Positions 1-10,147 of a stretch of DNA of 64,000 bases are shown piece by piece. The stretch comes from Camelus bactrianus (taxonomy: Eukaryota; Chordata; Mammalia; Artiodactyla; Camelidae), in the NCBI RefSeq assembly GCF_048773025.1, contig NC_133544.1, forward strand, positions 63,477,501 through 63,541,500, read 5' to 3'. The number at the start of each line of letters is the position of its first letter. Within the stretch, counting starts at the first letter, position 1. The position numbers and the translations under genes were made by a program. The notes beneath the pieces were generated by a model that had not been told where the DNA came from, ran no database searches, and saw nothing but the letters and a program-made list of their open reading frames with translations.

Positions 1-2369
1 ACCTCACAGAGCAGCCCGGCAGCTGTCATGGTAGAGTTCACTGAGGCCTCTTAGAGGCAGGCTCTTGCAACTTGGAGTTGTTGTAAATTTCACCCTCTGA
101 CTAAACACAGTTTTCACTGCTGATGGTCGCAACCACAGGAAGCCCGGAGCTCTCCTTGGCTGTGTCTAGTGGATGCTACAAATGGTGTGAGGAGCTGCCT
201 CCAGGCGATCTCATTATCTGGCATAACTGTGATCAAGCCGTATCCACGAAGAAGATGAAAACCCAATATTTTAGCTCTTTAACTGCATTCAACTTTTGAA
301 CTCTTCAGCTGTTTTGACTGAATTTGTGCTAGTCTCTCTAGTCATCACTCCAATCAACCACTTACTAACAAAGGGTCAACATGGGAAAAAAAGGCTATTA
401 TTCAGCTAAGAAGAGGTGACCGTCTGCTTTAAGGACAGCAGACAGGGACTCAGACGACCCTTCCCGTCTCTTCCTGTTTTGCAGCATCACAATTTACAGA
501 GCTCCCCACACCTCACTTCAGGTGCTGTAACATCAGGACACAAGCAAAACCAGATGCCTGCCCTCAGCTGAGGCCCTCAGACAGACGGCGCCAAAGGGTC
601 GCTGTGCCAATAATCTCCATGCTCTGCAAACGGAAGGAAGACAGACTTTAATCATAGGTCCCTTGGACCCCAGCCTTGCCTTGTAGCCCCTGCACAAGAA
701 GGGTCCCCGGCATAGAACACCTGGCATACAGTTACCGTCCGGAGCTCTGGAAGGATGGTTGCCCTGTACAGACATTTTCTTTGCAGGCTCAGGTTGGCCT
801 CTTCTGTATTTTACAGTGTAGGGGTTACAGCTCTCAGTTGGCCTAAGAGGCCCACCAAGTGCCGAGAGGGGGTCCCAGCTTCTCCGTGCATTCTGAAGAA
901 ACCCACCACAGAGCTCTTCCTAGTGTGTTTCCAGCGAGATACCAAAGATAAAATCCCCAATCTGGTCCCCAATCTTGGCTACCCATCGTTTGAGAAGGAA
1001 TGCCCTTGCACCTCTCAGGAGGTTCATGTGAAGCCCCTTGAAGCTTTAATTAGATAGGACCTCAGAGATTACTGAATGCATGGGATTTGACAATATCACA
1101 CATTCTTCACTGTTTCTCTTGTTGCAGACATGTCCTGGTTTTGTCCCTGCTGAGCAAGGCACTTCTGCATATGACAACTTCATGGCCAGCCACGCTATGT
1201 GTCTTTTAGGTAGGACTTAGCCCGGAACATTTCAAGCCGGCTGCTACCAGGGCTGCAAAAACTCCTTCAACGCTGCATGCTCTGCACCACTTAGTCATTT
1301 ACACCTCCCCTGAGCCAGTCTTTCCAAAAGCTTCAACGGGTCTGTGTTTTGCAACAATGCCTCTCTCAGTGCTGCATCCTCTCCTAATCACAGGAAGCAG
1401 ATCTGAACAAATGAAACTCAGCAACCAGGGTGCTTAGCTGATGTCAAAAGGAAACTGGGAGCCTTCAATAGGATTTTCCCCATTTCCTCTTTACTCACAT
1501 TTTATGACAAGTCAGTCTTTCCAGCATTGGTTTATAAGCACCACTCTTAGAAGCCGACCCAAAACACAGATTCTCAAGAAGTGTCAATAGCAACCACAGT
1601 TCCTTACTGCTATATATAGCACTGAAAACTTCCCCAAGTACTTACATGTGTTATTATGAAAGGGTGAGTGGATATGTGAAGGAGAGAGTGTGCTGCTCTA
1701 TTCTCACGACCCAGAGGACAAATGGATTCTTCCTCCTCTCCTCGGTTGAACTAAGTAAAGTGGCTGCTCAATCCATGATTTTGGGAATGTTGGGAAAACT
1801 GGGGTTAAACGCTTGGAGATAACCAAAGGGTTCCACCCACGGAGACCTCAGTTACTGGACTGGAGATGGAGATTAGTTCCTTTAAGAGAGATAAAGTGAA
1901 GGTAAAAGAAGGAAAAAAAAATCTGTCTGTAGAATTTCCAGCATTCATTAATGAAATCTCAGGGTCCCATTATTTCGGGAGATAAATTTAAGGGAGTTTT
2001 AGTATCTACATCAGGAAGACTTATATTTGGTCTACTGAATTTGCATAGTCACAATATGCCAATTTCCTCTTTATCTTTCTGGCAAACATTTCCTGGCTTT
2101 AGCTGAATCCCTCAGGATCCTGTATTCATTTTTCTCCCTGTACCGATAATCTTATTTAAGATGGATGATAGAAATGTTTTTGGCTGAAGGTAATTTAGTC
2201 TTCATACAATGGAGTTCTAATCTCTCTGATAGGGACCATATCCTCCCAACACAAGCGTTAGATTTGGAAACCAACCTGGGATTTTGGGGGAGGGGGGACA
2301 AATAATTTAAATCAGAAGAAAGAAGTGTTTTGAATCCCTCCCGCTTCCCCCCAGTTGCTTCAAACTTAC
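1..2369. other. Intergenic, 3' of TRAJ53; no segment recognised
   Basis: I find no J segment with both an FGxG motif and a 12-RSS in this stretch. By human gene order TRAJ52 and TRAJ51 lie next to TRAJ53, so they are probably beyond the left edge. Short open frames here lack any recognisable similarity and look like chance. Confidence 0.5.
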
Positions 2370-2435
2370 TTGGATTCACAATCAAGAGAGTTCCTTTTCC
2401 AAATGTCAGTTTATAGCTGCTACCTCCACTATTCT
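2370..2435 (-). CDS. TRAJ53: T-cell receptor alpha joining segment TRAJ53
   Basis: A 66-base J segment that supplies the end of CDR3 and framework 4 of a TCR alpha chain after V-J recombination. The minus strand reads NSGGSSYKLTFGKGTLLIVN, with an intact FGKG motif, and ends in a GTAAGT splice donor that joins it to TRAC far to the left. It closely resembles the human TRAJ53 protein as I remember it. The upstream 12-RSS has heptamer GACTGTG on the coding strand and nonamer TGTTTTTGT. It lies about 0.6 kb downstream of TRAJ54, in the human order. No stop is present and it should be functional. Confidence 0.92.
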
Positions 2436-2463
2436 CACAGTCAGGGGAGGCTTTACAAAAACA
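2436..2463 (-). promoter_or_regulatory. 12-RSS of TRAJ53
   Basis: Plus-strand reading: heptamer CACAGTC, 12-base spacer, nonamer ACAAAAACA. The CAC next to the J and the A-rich nonamer core are intact. Confidence 0.9.
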
Positions 2464-3045
2464 TGAACAGGGGCTGCTCTTTGCAGAAGGGCCCTGGGGG
2501 TCAATATGGTCTTGATCCGGCAACTCTGCACTAACCTATAGGTTATTTGATAACAGGCCAGAAGGCGCCAGCTGTGGGAGGGAACTGGGCTTCCCAGAGG
2601 GCAATGGAGCCCTGATAAATATATACATTATTTATTAAAATTTTGTTTTTATTGTTTTTCTTTTTCTGTCTATAAGCGGCCACCTCAGTCTGGGTAAACC
2701 ATCACTTTTTCTTCTTCCCTCATTGTCTACCCCTGGTTGGCACTGGTACCGTTTCTATTTTATTGCACTGCGGGGCTAACTGTTTCTCTGCTTTTTATCG
2801 ACATTGCTTCATCAACTGACTAGATTCTGGTTTACTGGACACCGACAGCAGAAGGTGAGAAGAGTGAGGAATTTTGACATAATCAAAAGTAGGAGTTTGA
2901 TAGCTTTTGGGGTCTTTCCTGGTCTGCTTCCCTGCAACGGACCAGGCCAAACAAGCACGTGCCCGTCCAGGAGAGCTTGCAGGACGTGGTCTAGAAAGGA
3001 CAAGGCCGTAGGGAGCCCCACGAGGCTTCACGCTTTTGTACTCAC
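2464..3045. other. Intergenic TRAJ54-TRAJ53
   Basis: About 580 bases with an AT-rich patch near 2.62-2.67 kb. I see no gene or RSS here. Confidence 0.6.
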
Positions 3046-3100
3046 TGGGGATGATGGTCAGCCTGGTTCCTTGCCCGAATACCAGCTCCTGGCTGGGCTG
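3046..3100 (-). CDS. TRAJ54: T-cell receptor alpha joining segment TRAJ54
   Basis: A 55-base J segment: 18 codons plus the one spare base that fits the phase of the constant exon. The minus strand reads QPSQELVFGQGTRLTIIP, with FGQG intact, and is followed by a GTGAGT splice donor. It resembles human TRAJ54 (...QKLVFGQGTRLTI...). Its 12-RSS heptamer reads CACCACA on the plus strand, so it departs from consensus after the essential CAC. The nonamer ACACAAACC is also slightly off. It is probably functional, though RAG may use it less efficiently than TRAJ53 or TRAJ58. Confidence 0.9.
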
Positions 3101-3128
3101 CACCACAGCAAATAGCTTTACACAAACC
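3101..3128 (-). promoter_or_regulatory. 12-RSS of TRAJ54
   Basis: Plus-strand reading: heptamer CACCACA, 12-base spacer, nonamer ACACAAACC. An overlapping CACAGCA would leave only an 11-base spacer, so CACCACA is preferred. Confidence 0.8.
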
Positions 3129-5806
3129 TGGCCCCTCTCTGCCCCTGAGGAGGAGCCAGGCCTGCTCTCAGCACCCGAGCCGGCTGGCGACAGCGGCTGG
3201 GATCTCACAAATCAGAGAGGGTCAGGACAGTGTCTCCCTGGGGCTGCCTTTTCCTCCTTGACAAAGTCCCCTTCAGCTGATGCAGACGTGTCCCAGATTT
3301 TCACCCTCTCCGTCAGTCAAATATTTAACACCTTTATTTCCACTTTGTAGAATTTTAACTTTTCTTTTTTTTTTTCTTAAAAACATATCCTTCAGCCTTT
3401 ACAGAGGCTCTCCCTAAAAATAGCTGGATTAAAAGGCTCTTTAAAGTCAGAATACGCAAGGTCTCCTGAGTGAAGTTAAGCTGGCTTCCTCCTTGAAAAT
3501 TTCTGGTTGGAATCCTAGGGCCTGCTGGTCTGGACCAAATCCACTGGCTAAGACTGGAAAGGTTAGAAGGCAAGGCAGAAAATCCAGGGGAAATCCTGCC
3601 CTTGAGCCCTTCTTGACCCTGCACTCTTACTTGGACTTGTTTTTGGACTTCTTCCCTTCCTCCCAGCCGGGACATTGCCAGCACTTGTCACCAATCATTT
3701 CTAGCAGACACCTACCCGCGTGCCCTTCAGTCTGAAAACAGACGTGGTTTCTTTCCTCTGCTCAGGGAAATTTGATTGAAAAACCGTTTCCCGTTTTGCA
3801 AAGTGAAAAGGATTAGGAGAAAAACCTGTTTGCTTCTGTTCTCCTCCTCCTCCCCACTCCCCTTCAGTGGTTTTACACTATTTATGGAAACAACCCCTTT
3901 AGGGTTAGAGAAAAGCGGTAACTTTCCAATCTCTCCATCTCTTTTTCTTGCTATCTGTTTACTGCAGTCCCATATTTACAATCTAAATTTACATTTCATT
4001 TCCATTTGCAGGAGCTTCTAGTGCACTTTTCTATTACTTCCAGAACACCATGTGTAATGATAAACTCTATTGAAATAAACCAATTCAGAAGGAGATTTAG
4101 GGCTGGACATTTCTCTCTTCCCAAGACAGGTCTGGGGGGAGAAAGTTATGATTACTCTTCCAGGCAAGCCCAAGATAGGGGCAGTGCAGCCAACGGAGCA
4201 ACTGGGCTTGTGAGGTTGACGGGCTTATGTCTGAATAACCATCTACTAACCATTGCTCCTCGGGATTCGTTTGAATTTTCTTTTTAATCTAGTTTCCAAA
4301 TGTCAGCTTCCCATCTTTTCAGCTCTTAGATTCTCTCTGACAGGCAAAGCTTAAGGTAAATCTCATAGATGTTTTTTGAACCTCGACCAATATTTCATCT
4401 CTGTACACATCACAAATAAAGGAACCAAAAGAAAGATGAATATAATACCTTTGGGAGAAAATTTATAACAGTTCTCTGGGAGAGATGAGAATTATAAATA
4501 AAAATGGAATAGCCTGTGCTTTTTCTGAGGATCACTTCTAGTATCCAGAGGGCTCTAAATATCCAACCCACTTTGGAAACACAGCAGCTGACCGGCCTGC
4601 TCTTTGAATTCTAGTTAAGAACTGGATGCACAGGTCAGCATGGGGCTCTTTTTAATCTCATACTGTTTTAGGCATAAGGGACTTTTATTAAGAAGCTCAT
4701 CTGGGACTAACATAATACCCACCAGGATCCTGATTCTAGCCTTTCTAATCTGGATACTGATTTGGCCATGAAAGTAGAAGTTTTACTTTGAGGTGTCCAC
4801 TGGGGAGTTGGTATTGCTCAAGAACTGTAAGCAAAAGTTAAACCCCAAACAATTGTCTGGAAGGAGCTTCTGTTGTAGTAAATAGAGACTCCTTCGTGGA
4901 GCCAAATTTCAGTGACATTCGAGTTTATTAATGAGTTTTGTTTTGAGAGGAAGTGGGAAGCACTCAAAATCTCCCTCTGGGTATTGCAAGATGGAGAGAA
5001 GGGTCATTAGTATACTGGATTAGGGAATCCTTCCCTCACACTTCCAAGATTAATTGCCCCTTTTCACTGAGGGGCGCAGAAATGAGCGGGTACCCAAAGG
5101 GGCCTCTCTGATGCAGAGCTCGGCCAAGGCAAGAATAAAAGAGTCCCAATTAGAAACATAGAGTTAACAGCATGTTTTCAAAAGTTCATGCTCTTTCTAT
5201 TTTCGATATTTCCTTTCAATTTTACCCTTTCCCTAAATGTCAGCTTGTTATCCATGTCAGAATCAGAAAATCTTACACGGCTTTACCCAACTGGTCTGGT
5301 TCCAAGAATTTGAGAGTTTCAGGGATAAGACAATTCTTTCCCTAGTTGCACCAACATGGAGGCCTTGGGGAGACAAGGAGCCCGCCCAAGAGTGGTTACT
5401 CAGTCATTCACATCAATAGGCTGCGTCTCACCGTCTCCTGCTGGATAGGGTTGCATTGCACAGCCTGCACTGCTATGTGCTTTAGTATGTCCTTTTCCCC
5501 ACTCCTTTTCTTTCTAAATGCTTTCTGTCCCTACACAAGAAAACTTCAGTTCGGCTTCCATGTGTCAATCTCACACAACAACAAAGACCAATTTAACATT
5601 TCCAAGGGCTTAAAGGTGTTGAAGAAACAGCCCTAACGCGGTTCCATCAGAGGCTGCCCTCATCATCATCTTCACGGAACGACCCATGCATGGCACCCAG
5701 TCCCCAAAGATGCTAATTAGCCGGGTGAGTAATTCTGTGATCTCTCACTGCATTTTTCAGAGTGGTGGTTTATGTTTAGAAACAAGTAATCAGCTTTAAA
5801 ACATAC
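3129..5806. other. Intergenic TRAJ56-TRAJ54
   Basis: This 2.7 kb gap holds the possible TRAJ55 relic at 4.3 kb. No other J segment, RSS or gene was recognised. The short open frames have no known similarity. Confidence 0.5.
4265..4316 (-). pseudogene. J-like relic, possibly TRAJ55
   Basis: The minus strand contains a run reading KLTFGN and then a stop, in the interval where human has the TRAJ55 pseudogene. I find no convincing 12-RSS beside it (no CACAGTG-like heptamer with a correctly spaced nonamer). It could be a decayed TRAJ55 or a chance match; the call rests mainly on position. Confidence 0.3.
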
Positions 5807-5867
5807 CTGGCCGAACACTCAGAGTTGTTCCTTTTCCAAATATCAGCTTATTGTCGGTGCCATACCA
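5807..5867 (-). CDS. TRAJ56: T-cell receptor alpha joining segment TRAJ56
   Basis: A 61-base J segment whose minus-strand reading includes GTDNKLIFGKGTTLSVRP, with an intact FGKG motif and a GTATGT splice donor. It matches the human TRAJ56 pattern (...SKLTFGKGITLSVRP) as remembered. The 12-RSS on the plus strand is CACAATG, a 12-base spacer and ACAAAAAAC. It is open throughout and should be functional. Confidence 0.9.
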
Positions 5868-5895
5868 CACAATGACACGCGACTCTACAAAAAAC
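5868..5895 (-). promoter_or_regulatory. 12-RSS of TRAJ56
   Basis: Plus-strand reading: heptamer CACAATG, 12-base spacer, nonamer ACAAAAAAC. The heptamer differs from consensus at one position. Confidence 0.88.
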
Positions 5896-6439
5896 TCAGT
5901 TGCCCAAACTCCCCTTGCGACCTACTTAAATGTTTACTCATCATCCAAGAAATTCCCCTGATAAAACCAGCTCTTTATATTAAGGGTCTGGTGGTAGAGT
6001 TTGTGGACCACCTGGGGGCCCTCCTGTTTCCTGGCACTGTTGTCATTTTATTGGAAATGTGCCAACATTCCCGCTTTGGTAAAACAGGAGCAAAAACTCC
6101 CATTTCACAGAGAAAGAAAATACAGGCTCAGAGAGTTCACTGGTTTTTCTTAGTCCCATGGAATATTCCACAAGTTTTAATATGAAATTAAGCTCTCTGA
6201 CAGGGTGACTCCCTGGTTTAATGCTCCTCTGGCACTGTCATTCTTGTCTGGTAGATAAAACAGCACGTGAGGGTAAACAGCAGAGTCCCACGTGAGGTAG
6301 GGACACCTCAGTGGCTGTTTCAATTGGAATCCATCAATGAGGCTGCTGTGGTTTGGACTTGGGTTATAAAACAGAAAGGAAAATTTAGGAATCAGGGTTC
6401 CAGGGAGAAATTTGGAAGCATTTAGTTATTCATACTCAC
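5896..6439. other. Intergenic TRAJ57-TRAJ56
   Basis: About 540 bases in which I recognise nothing. Confidence 0.6.
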
Positions 6440-6502
6440 ATGGGCTTACTGTCAGTTTCGTTCCCTTTCCAAAGAAGATTCTTTCGGCTCCACCCTGAGT
6501 TA
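6440..6502 (-). CDS. TRAJ57: T-cell receptor alpha joining segment TRAJ57
   Basis: A 63-base J segment reading TQGGAERIFFGKGTKLTVSP on the minus strand, with intact FGKG and a GTGAGT donor. It corresponds to human TRAJ57 (TQGGSEKLVFGKGTKLTVNP). The 12-RSS is the weakest of the otherwise intact TRAJ here: heptamer CACCCCC keeps only the essential CAC, and nonamer ACAAATACC has one change in the A run. The coding part looks functional, and low recombination use is plausible. Confidence 0.9.
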
Positions 6503-6530
6503 CACCCCCTCAGACTGCTTTACAAATACC
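6503..6530 (-). promoter_or_regulatory. 12-RSS of TRAJ57 (weak heptamer)
   Basis: Plus-strand reading: heptamer CACCCCC, 12-base spacer, nonamer ACAAATACC. Confidence 0.8.
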
Positions 6531-6709
6531 ACCAAGACCCTTCCACCAGGTGCTGGGAGCTGGGGCTCCTCGTGCTCTCCCAGAGGAAGCACAAAACACA
6601 AACACAGTTGTATGGTCATTCCTGAAAAGGTGGGGGAGGAACTATGGAAACAATTCACTCTATCTTTACCTAACATAAAATTGTCATCCTTAATTAATTA
6701 ATTAGCCTA

Positions 6710-6880
6710 GCGAGTTGACAGTTGCAATGAACTTGAAATAGCTCAGGCTTTGGGTTTGAAACCAGGGCAAGTTCCTCAGCTTGCTTCACCTCAGTTTCCC
6801 TGTCTGTAAAGTGGGGAGAATGATGCTGCCTGGTGACGTTGTTGTGAGGACTAGAATCTACAAGTGGGTCGCAGGGGTCC
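6710..6880 (+). repeat. MIR-like SINE relic
   Basis: Contains cctcagtttccctgtctgta followed by a gtggggagaatgatg-type stretch, the usual core-to-3' signature of MIR. It is old and diverged; recognition is by eye. Confidence 0.5.
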
Positions 6881-7069
6881 TGTTGATCGACCCCTGGCTT
6901 GCTTAGCTGAGAGCACACTTCTCTAGGGATCATTTTAGCAACTTTAAGACCAAAGCATCAGTGATTTTCTCCCCAAACATAATCCTCCCCACCTCCCCAC
7001 CACTAGCAAACATTTAGTTCTGGAATCCGAGTTCCAGGTATTAAATTCCAGACTCTCTTTCTCCCTGAA

Positions 7070-7270
7070 TCAATTTGAACAAGTTACTCAACCTCTCTCT
7101 GTGCTTCTATAAAAATATAAAACATAAAGATAAGAAGTTCTCTTCTATAAAATGAGGATAATAATAGCCCTTACCCCCATAGCGGGTATAAAGATTGACT
7201 GTGATGATGGATAGAAAGCATGCAGCGCCTTGCCTAGCACATAGTAAGCAATTAACAAACCATCATTATT
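7070..7270 (+). repeat. MIR-like SINE relic
   Basis: Contains acaagttactcaacctctct, ataaaatgaggataataata and cctagcacatagtaagca, a MIR-type order of words. Confidence 0.55.
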
Positions 7271-7633
7271 TTCCTCCCCAGAAGTCAAACACATTGCCAA
7301 CATTCTTCTTTTCACAAAGACCTAAAAATCTCAAAGCCCTTGGGCATTTCCTCTAACTGGTAAACTAGCCGGGCTAGGAGGACTGAAGAACTACCAGGCA
7401 GTTTGATGAGGCGGGTAAGTGCTTTTGTGAGAACTTAGCAAAAGCTGTATCCAGCTGCATGGGTGCATCTTCCCAGTTGGACTATTTTGGGGGATGTGAA
7501 GAGGGTAACTTTCAGCCAGGCAGCACTTGACTATGAGCAGAGGTGGGCCCAGATGCCACATCCCCAACAGTTGGTGTGAAAAAGGATCTCAAATCACTTT
7601 AGAGAAGAGGGTTTAGTGCTCTCCTCCACTTAC

Positions 7634-7696
7634 CAAGATTCACTGTGAGCTGAGTCCCCTTCCCAAACGTCATCTTAGTGCCACTGGCTTGCTGAA
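7634..7696 (-). CDS. TRAJ58: T-cell receptor alpha joining segment TRAJ58
   Basis: A 63-base J segment reading QQASGTKMTFGKGTQLTVNL on the minus strand, with intact FGKG and a GTAAGT donor. It matches human TRAJ58 (QQTSGSRLTFGEGTQLTVNP). The RSS is strong: palindromic-type heptamer CACTGTG, 12-base spacer, nonamer GCAAAAACC. No stop is present. As I recall, human TRAJ58 is not regarded as fully functional, whereas this copy has no visible defect. Confidence 0.9.
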
Positions 7697-7724
7697 CACT
7701 GTGCCAAGGGGCTTTGCAAAAACC
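7697..7724 (-). promoter_or_regulatory. 12-RSS of TRAJ58
   Basis: Plus-strand reading: heptamer CACTGTG, 12-base spacer, nonamer GCAAAAACC. Confidence 0.9.
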
Positions 7725-8791
7725 TCTGGGGTCAACTTAATGAACCCAGCTTTGCAGAGCTTCTTAAGAACTAAAACTTTCCTTCTGCCTCCAAGCTTTT
7801 GAGTCAGGATAAGTGATGGTGTTTCTCTTTGCGGTAGCCCAGAGCTTCAGGGCTGAGAAGTATGTCCAAAGATATGATTGCCTCTTTAAGACACAGGAAG
7901 GCTCAGCAAGCTGATTCTGTATACACATTCTGTGGTCCAAAGTAATTGCCTAGCCGAAGCCATCTATCATAGAATATAAAATCCCACTGGGAGAGAAATT
8001 AGCTTTGCAGAATTTATAGGTAGTGTTTGATGGTCACTTCAATTGTCTGAAGACAAGACCAGCATTTTCATTTTGGCTTTTTCCAACCCTGCCTCAGTCT
8101 GCAGATGGCTGCACCTCTCCCCTAATAATCAAGTTCAGCTGTTGTTCAGACGTCAGCTAGCTTTCCCCCTCCAACAGGCATGCGATGATTTTATCTCCCT
8201 TTAGAACTCTGGGATTTTGTCTTGAGCTCACTAAGTCCTGGATAAAGACCGTTTGGGTTGCAAATGAAGCTGCTTAGTCAAAGACTGTGAGGTTTTCTTT
8301 CCCTTGAGTCTGGCCAGGTCAGAGCTATGAGCTGTCTTGGCTTTGTCCTGGACCAGGCTCGGCTGTGTGACCTTGAGCAAGTTCACAAACCTCTCTGAGT
8401 TTCCTTGTCCTCATATGCAAAATTAAAGAGGTGAATTAGGTGGTCTTTAAGGACTTTCAGAACTGATAGTCTTTGATTCTCTGGGTCTAATCTATCCGAA
8501 AATGCTCTGCAGATTACCACTCCCCCACCAAGGCTGTCTAGTCCTCCTCCCCATTGCCTAAACAAAATAAAACAAATAAGCAGAGAAAAGAAAAGTAGGT
8601 CTCTACTTATTACATATGGAGATAGAGTTTTCCAAGCCTACCATCTGCCTTAACACTTGATCTTTTTAGAAGTTCGAAGTCAGAATTTTGGAACCCAATC
8701 CTCGGGGAGAAGTGTTCTTTCTTTGGATCTCCCAGATAATTCAAAACCAAACCAAATAAACCGACACCTTTGGTTTAAAGCTAGTGCTTAC
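7725..8791. other. Intergenic TRAJ59-TRAJ58
   Basis: A MIR-like relic lies at about 8.34-8.50 kb (gtgtgaccttgagcaagttc, then cctctctgagtttcc). Nothing else is recognised. Confidence 0.5.
8340..8500 (+). repeat. MIR-like SINE relic
   Basis: Carries tgtgaccttgagcaagttca, cctctctgagtttccttgtc and a gtggtctttaaggac-like run, typical MIR core words. Confidence 0.55.
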
Positions 8792-8851
8792 TAAGTTTCA
8801 CTCTCACTTGAGCCCTGGTTCCAAATGTAAATTTCCTATTTCCGTCCTTCC
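8792..8851 (-). CDS. TRAJ59: T-cell receptor alpha joining segment TRAJ59, altered FGxG
   Basis: A 60-base J segment reading KDGNRKFTFGTRAQVRVKL on the minus strand, with a GTAAGC donor. It corresponds to human TRAJ59 (KEGNRKFTFGMGTQVRVKL). The second glycine of the conserved FGxG bulge is replaced by arginine (FGTR), which should disturb the framework-4 turn. The 12-RSS has heptamer CACAGGA and a poor nonamer ACATAATAC. The frame is open, so it is either an ORF-type segment or one drifting to pseudogene status. Confidence 0.85.
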
Positions 8852-8879
8852 CACAGGAGCTGTTGCCTTTACATAATAC
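8852..8879 (-). promoter_or_regulatory. 12-RSS of TRAJ59 (weak)
   Basis: Plus-strand reading: heptamer CACAGGA, 12-base spacer, nonamer ACATAATAC. The A run of the nonamer is broken. Confidence 0.75.
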
Positions 8880-9044
8880 CACAGGCTCTTGCTTACCCAC
8901 AGGAAAGGCGGTTTGATTTTTTACAGTCTTTTCCCAGCAGATAAGGGAATTCATCATCTAGCCAAGGGTTTCAGCAATCTGATTGCTCGGTGTCAGATAA
9001 TGAGGGGGTTCTGCTAACACCACGCCTGGAAAGGAGGTACTCAC

Positions 9045-9101
9045 CCAGGCTTACGATTAACTGAGTCCCCTTCCCGAAGGCGGGCTTCTCAGTGCCCTTC
9101 A
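9045..9101 (-). CDS. TRAJ60: T-cell receptor alpha joining segment TRAJ60
   Basis: A 57-base J segment reading KGTEKPAFGKGTQLIVSL on the minus strand, with intact FGKG and a GTGAGT donor. It aligns with human TRAJ60 (...NFGKGTELIVSL), which is regarded as a pseudogene in human as far as I recall. Here the frame, the motif and the splice donor are all intact. The 12-RSS has a perfect CACAGTG heptamer and nonamer ACCAAAAGT. It lies only about 190 bases from TRAJ59. A functional TRAJ60 would be a difference from human. Confidence 0.85.
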
Positions 9102-9129
9102 CACAGTGCCTCCACCCTTTACCAAAAGT
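9102..9129 (-). promoter_or_regulatory. 12-RSS of TRAJ60
   Basis: Plus-strand reading: consensus heptamer CACAGTG, 12-base spacer, nonamer ACCAAAAGT. Confidence 0.85.
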
Positions 9130-10069
9130 CCTTCTCAGTGCTGGGCTGTAACTTCCTCTTCCCAGATGCAGCCCATCGCTAGTGCGATCAAGGCTGTAAT
9201 GCGGGGCCAGCTTCATGAACAAGGTCATTTAGGGATGCCCCTCTCTCACTAATGCAGCTCAGGACTCAGGCTATGAGGAGAGCAGGGATGGGATGGTCCA
9301 AAGTTCTCTGGTTTCATGGGCAGCTGAGACCTCTGCATCCTGAACACCCCACAGGTCATTTCTTGTTATCCACCCTGTTGTACAGATTTGTACGAACTGT
9401 AACTGCCTGGTAGTTCCCTGCTGATTCTGCCCTGCAGCAGGGAAGGAAATCCCTGTGAGCATCAAGTACATGAGGGGTGCCAGGCCTCCTTTTTCATGAC
9501 CGGCAAGACAAAAAGCTCCAGTTCTTCCAGTGTTGACTGCTGGGAGCCTAATTTCAGAAATGCGGTTCTTTGAAAGCTTTTCCCCCATAGACTTTATAAA
9601 TAATCAACTCCAGAAAACTTACAGTTGGGAAGATAAAGCTGCCCTACAAAATAATGAGGTACATGCTAAAGCCAATCATAAAATAACATTTTTAATTACC
9701 TTGGGTTTTAGATTATCTATGCTGTTGTGCACATTTCCTGTCCCCACTGCCCACCCTGTCCGACCCCCCCTCCCCCAAAGCTAAGCTACTTGCTCAGGGC
9801 CACAGTTAACTGTTTGGGTCTCAAAGGTAAATCTGTTGTCACTGTTCATCCATTGATAAAACCCCTCCTCCCTTAGGGCAATGACGCTGTCAACTCAGAA
9901 CCTGGCCCAGATGATCCCTGGGAAGTACTGTGGGCACTTAATAAATGTTTGTTAAATTGAATTTTATTAAACATTCATCTTGTGTTCCTATTCCTTAAGG
10001 AACACTTGAATATCTCTCTGACAATTTTCAGATGGGAAAAAAAAATGAATTCTGCCAGATATTACTTAC
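9130..10069. other. Intergenic TRAJ61-TRAJ60
   Basis: About 940 bases. I recognise no segment; overlapping open frames on both strands look like chance. Confidence 0.55.
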
Positions 10070-10119
10070 TGAGTATCAAGTTTTGGCTCCAAATGTCAGT
10101 TTCCTATTAACCTCATTCC
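10070..10119 (-). pseudogene. TRAJ61: TRAJ61 (psi-J-alpha), first J alpha, coding part broken
   Basis: A 50-base J-like segment reading NEVNRKLTFGAKT and then TGA on the minus strand, with a GTAAGT donor. It matches human TRAJ61 (VNRKLTFGANT...), the pseudo-J called psi-J-alpha. The second G of FGxG is replaced (FGAK) and the in-frame stop precedes the splice site, so it cannot encode a chain. The 12-RSS is nevertheless good: heptamer CACAGGA, exact 12-base spacer and consensus nonamer ACAAAAACC. In human, psi-J-alpha joins the delta-Rec element and deletes the delta genes before alpha rearrangement; retention of the RSS fits the same role here (inference). Confidence 0.85.
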
Positions 10120-10147
10120 CACAGGAGTGAACACCTTTACAAAAACC
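10120..10147 (-). promoter_or_regulatory. 12-RSS of TRAJ61
   Basis: Plus-strand reading: heptamer CACAGGA, 12-base spacer, consensus nonamer ACAAAAACC, kept although the coding part is dead. Confidence 0.85.

Larger units (their letters stand above)
6531..7633. other. Intergenic TRAJ58-TRAJ57 with MIR relics
   Basis: Two stretches (about 6.71-6.88 and 7.07-7.27 kb) look like old MIR SINEs: they carry the MIR-type run of cctcagtttcc, tgtaaa and gaggat-like words. No gene is seen. Confidence 0.5.

Noticed and set aside
940-1010. J-like ATTGGGGACCAG run on the minus strand as TRAJ52
   Set aside because: No FGxG in a sensible frame and no heptamer/nonamer at 12-base spacing.
1230-1260. GCAAAAACT as a J nonamer
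   Set aside because: No CAC-type heptamer at a 12- or 23-base distance and no J motif beside it.
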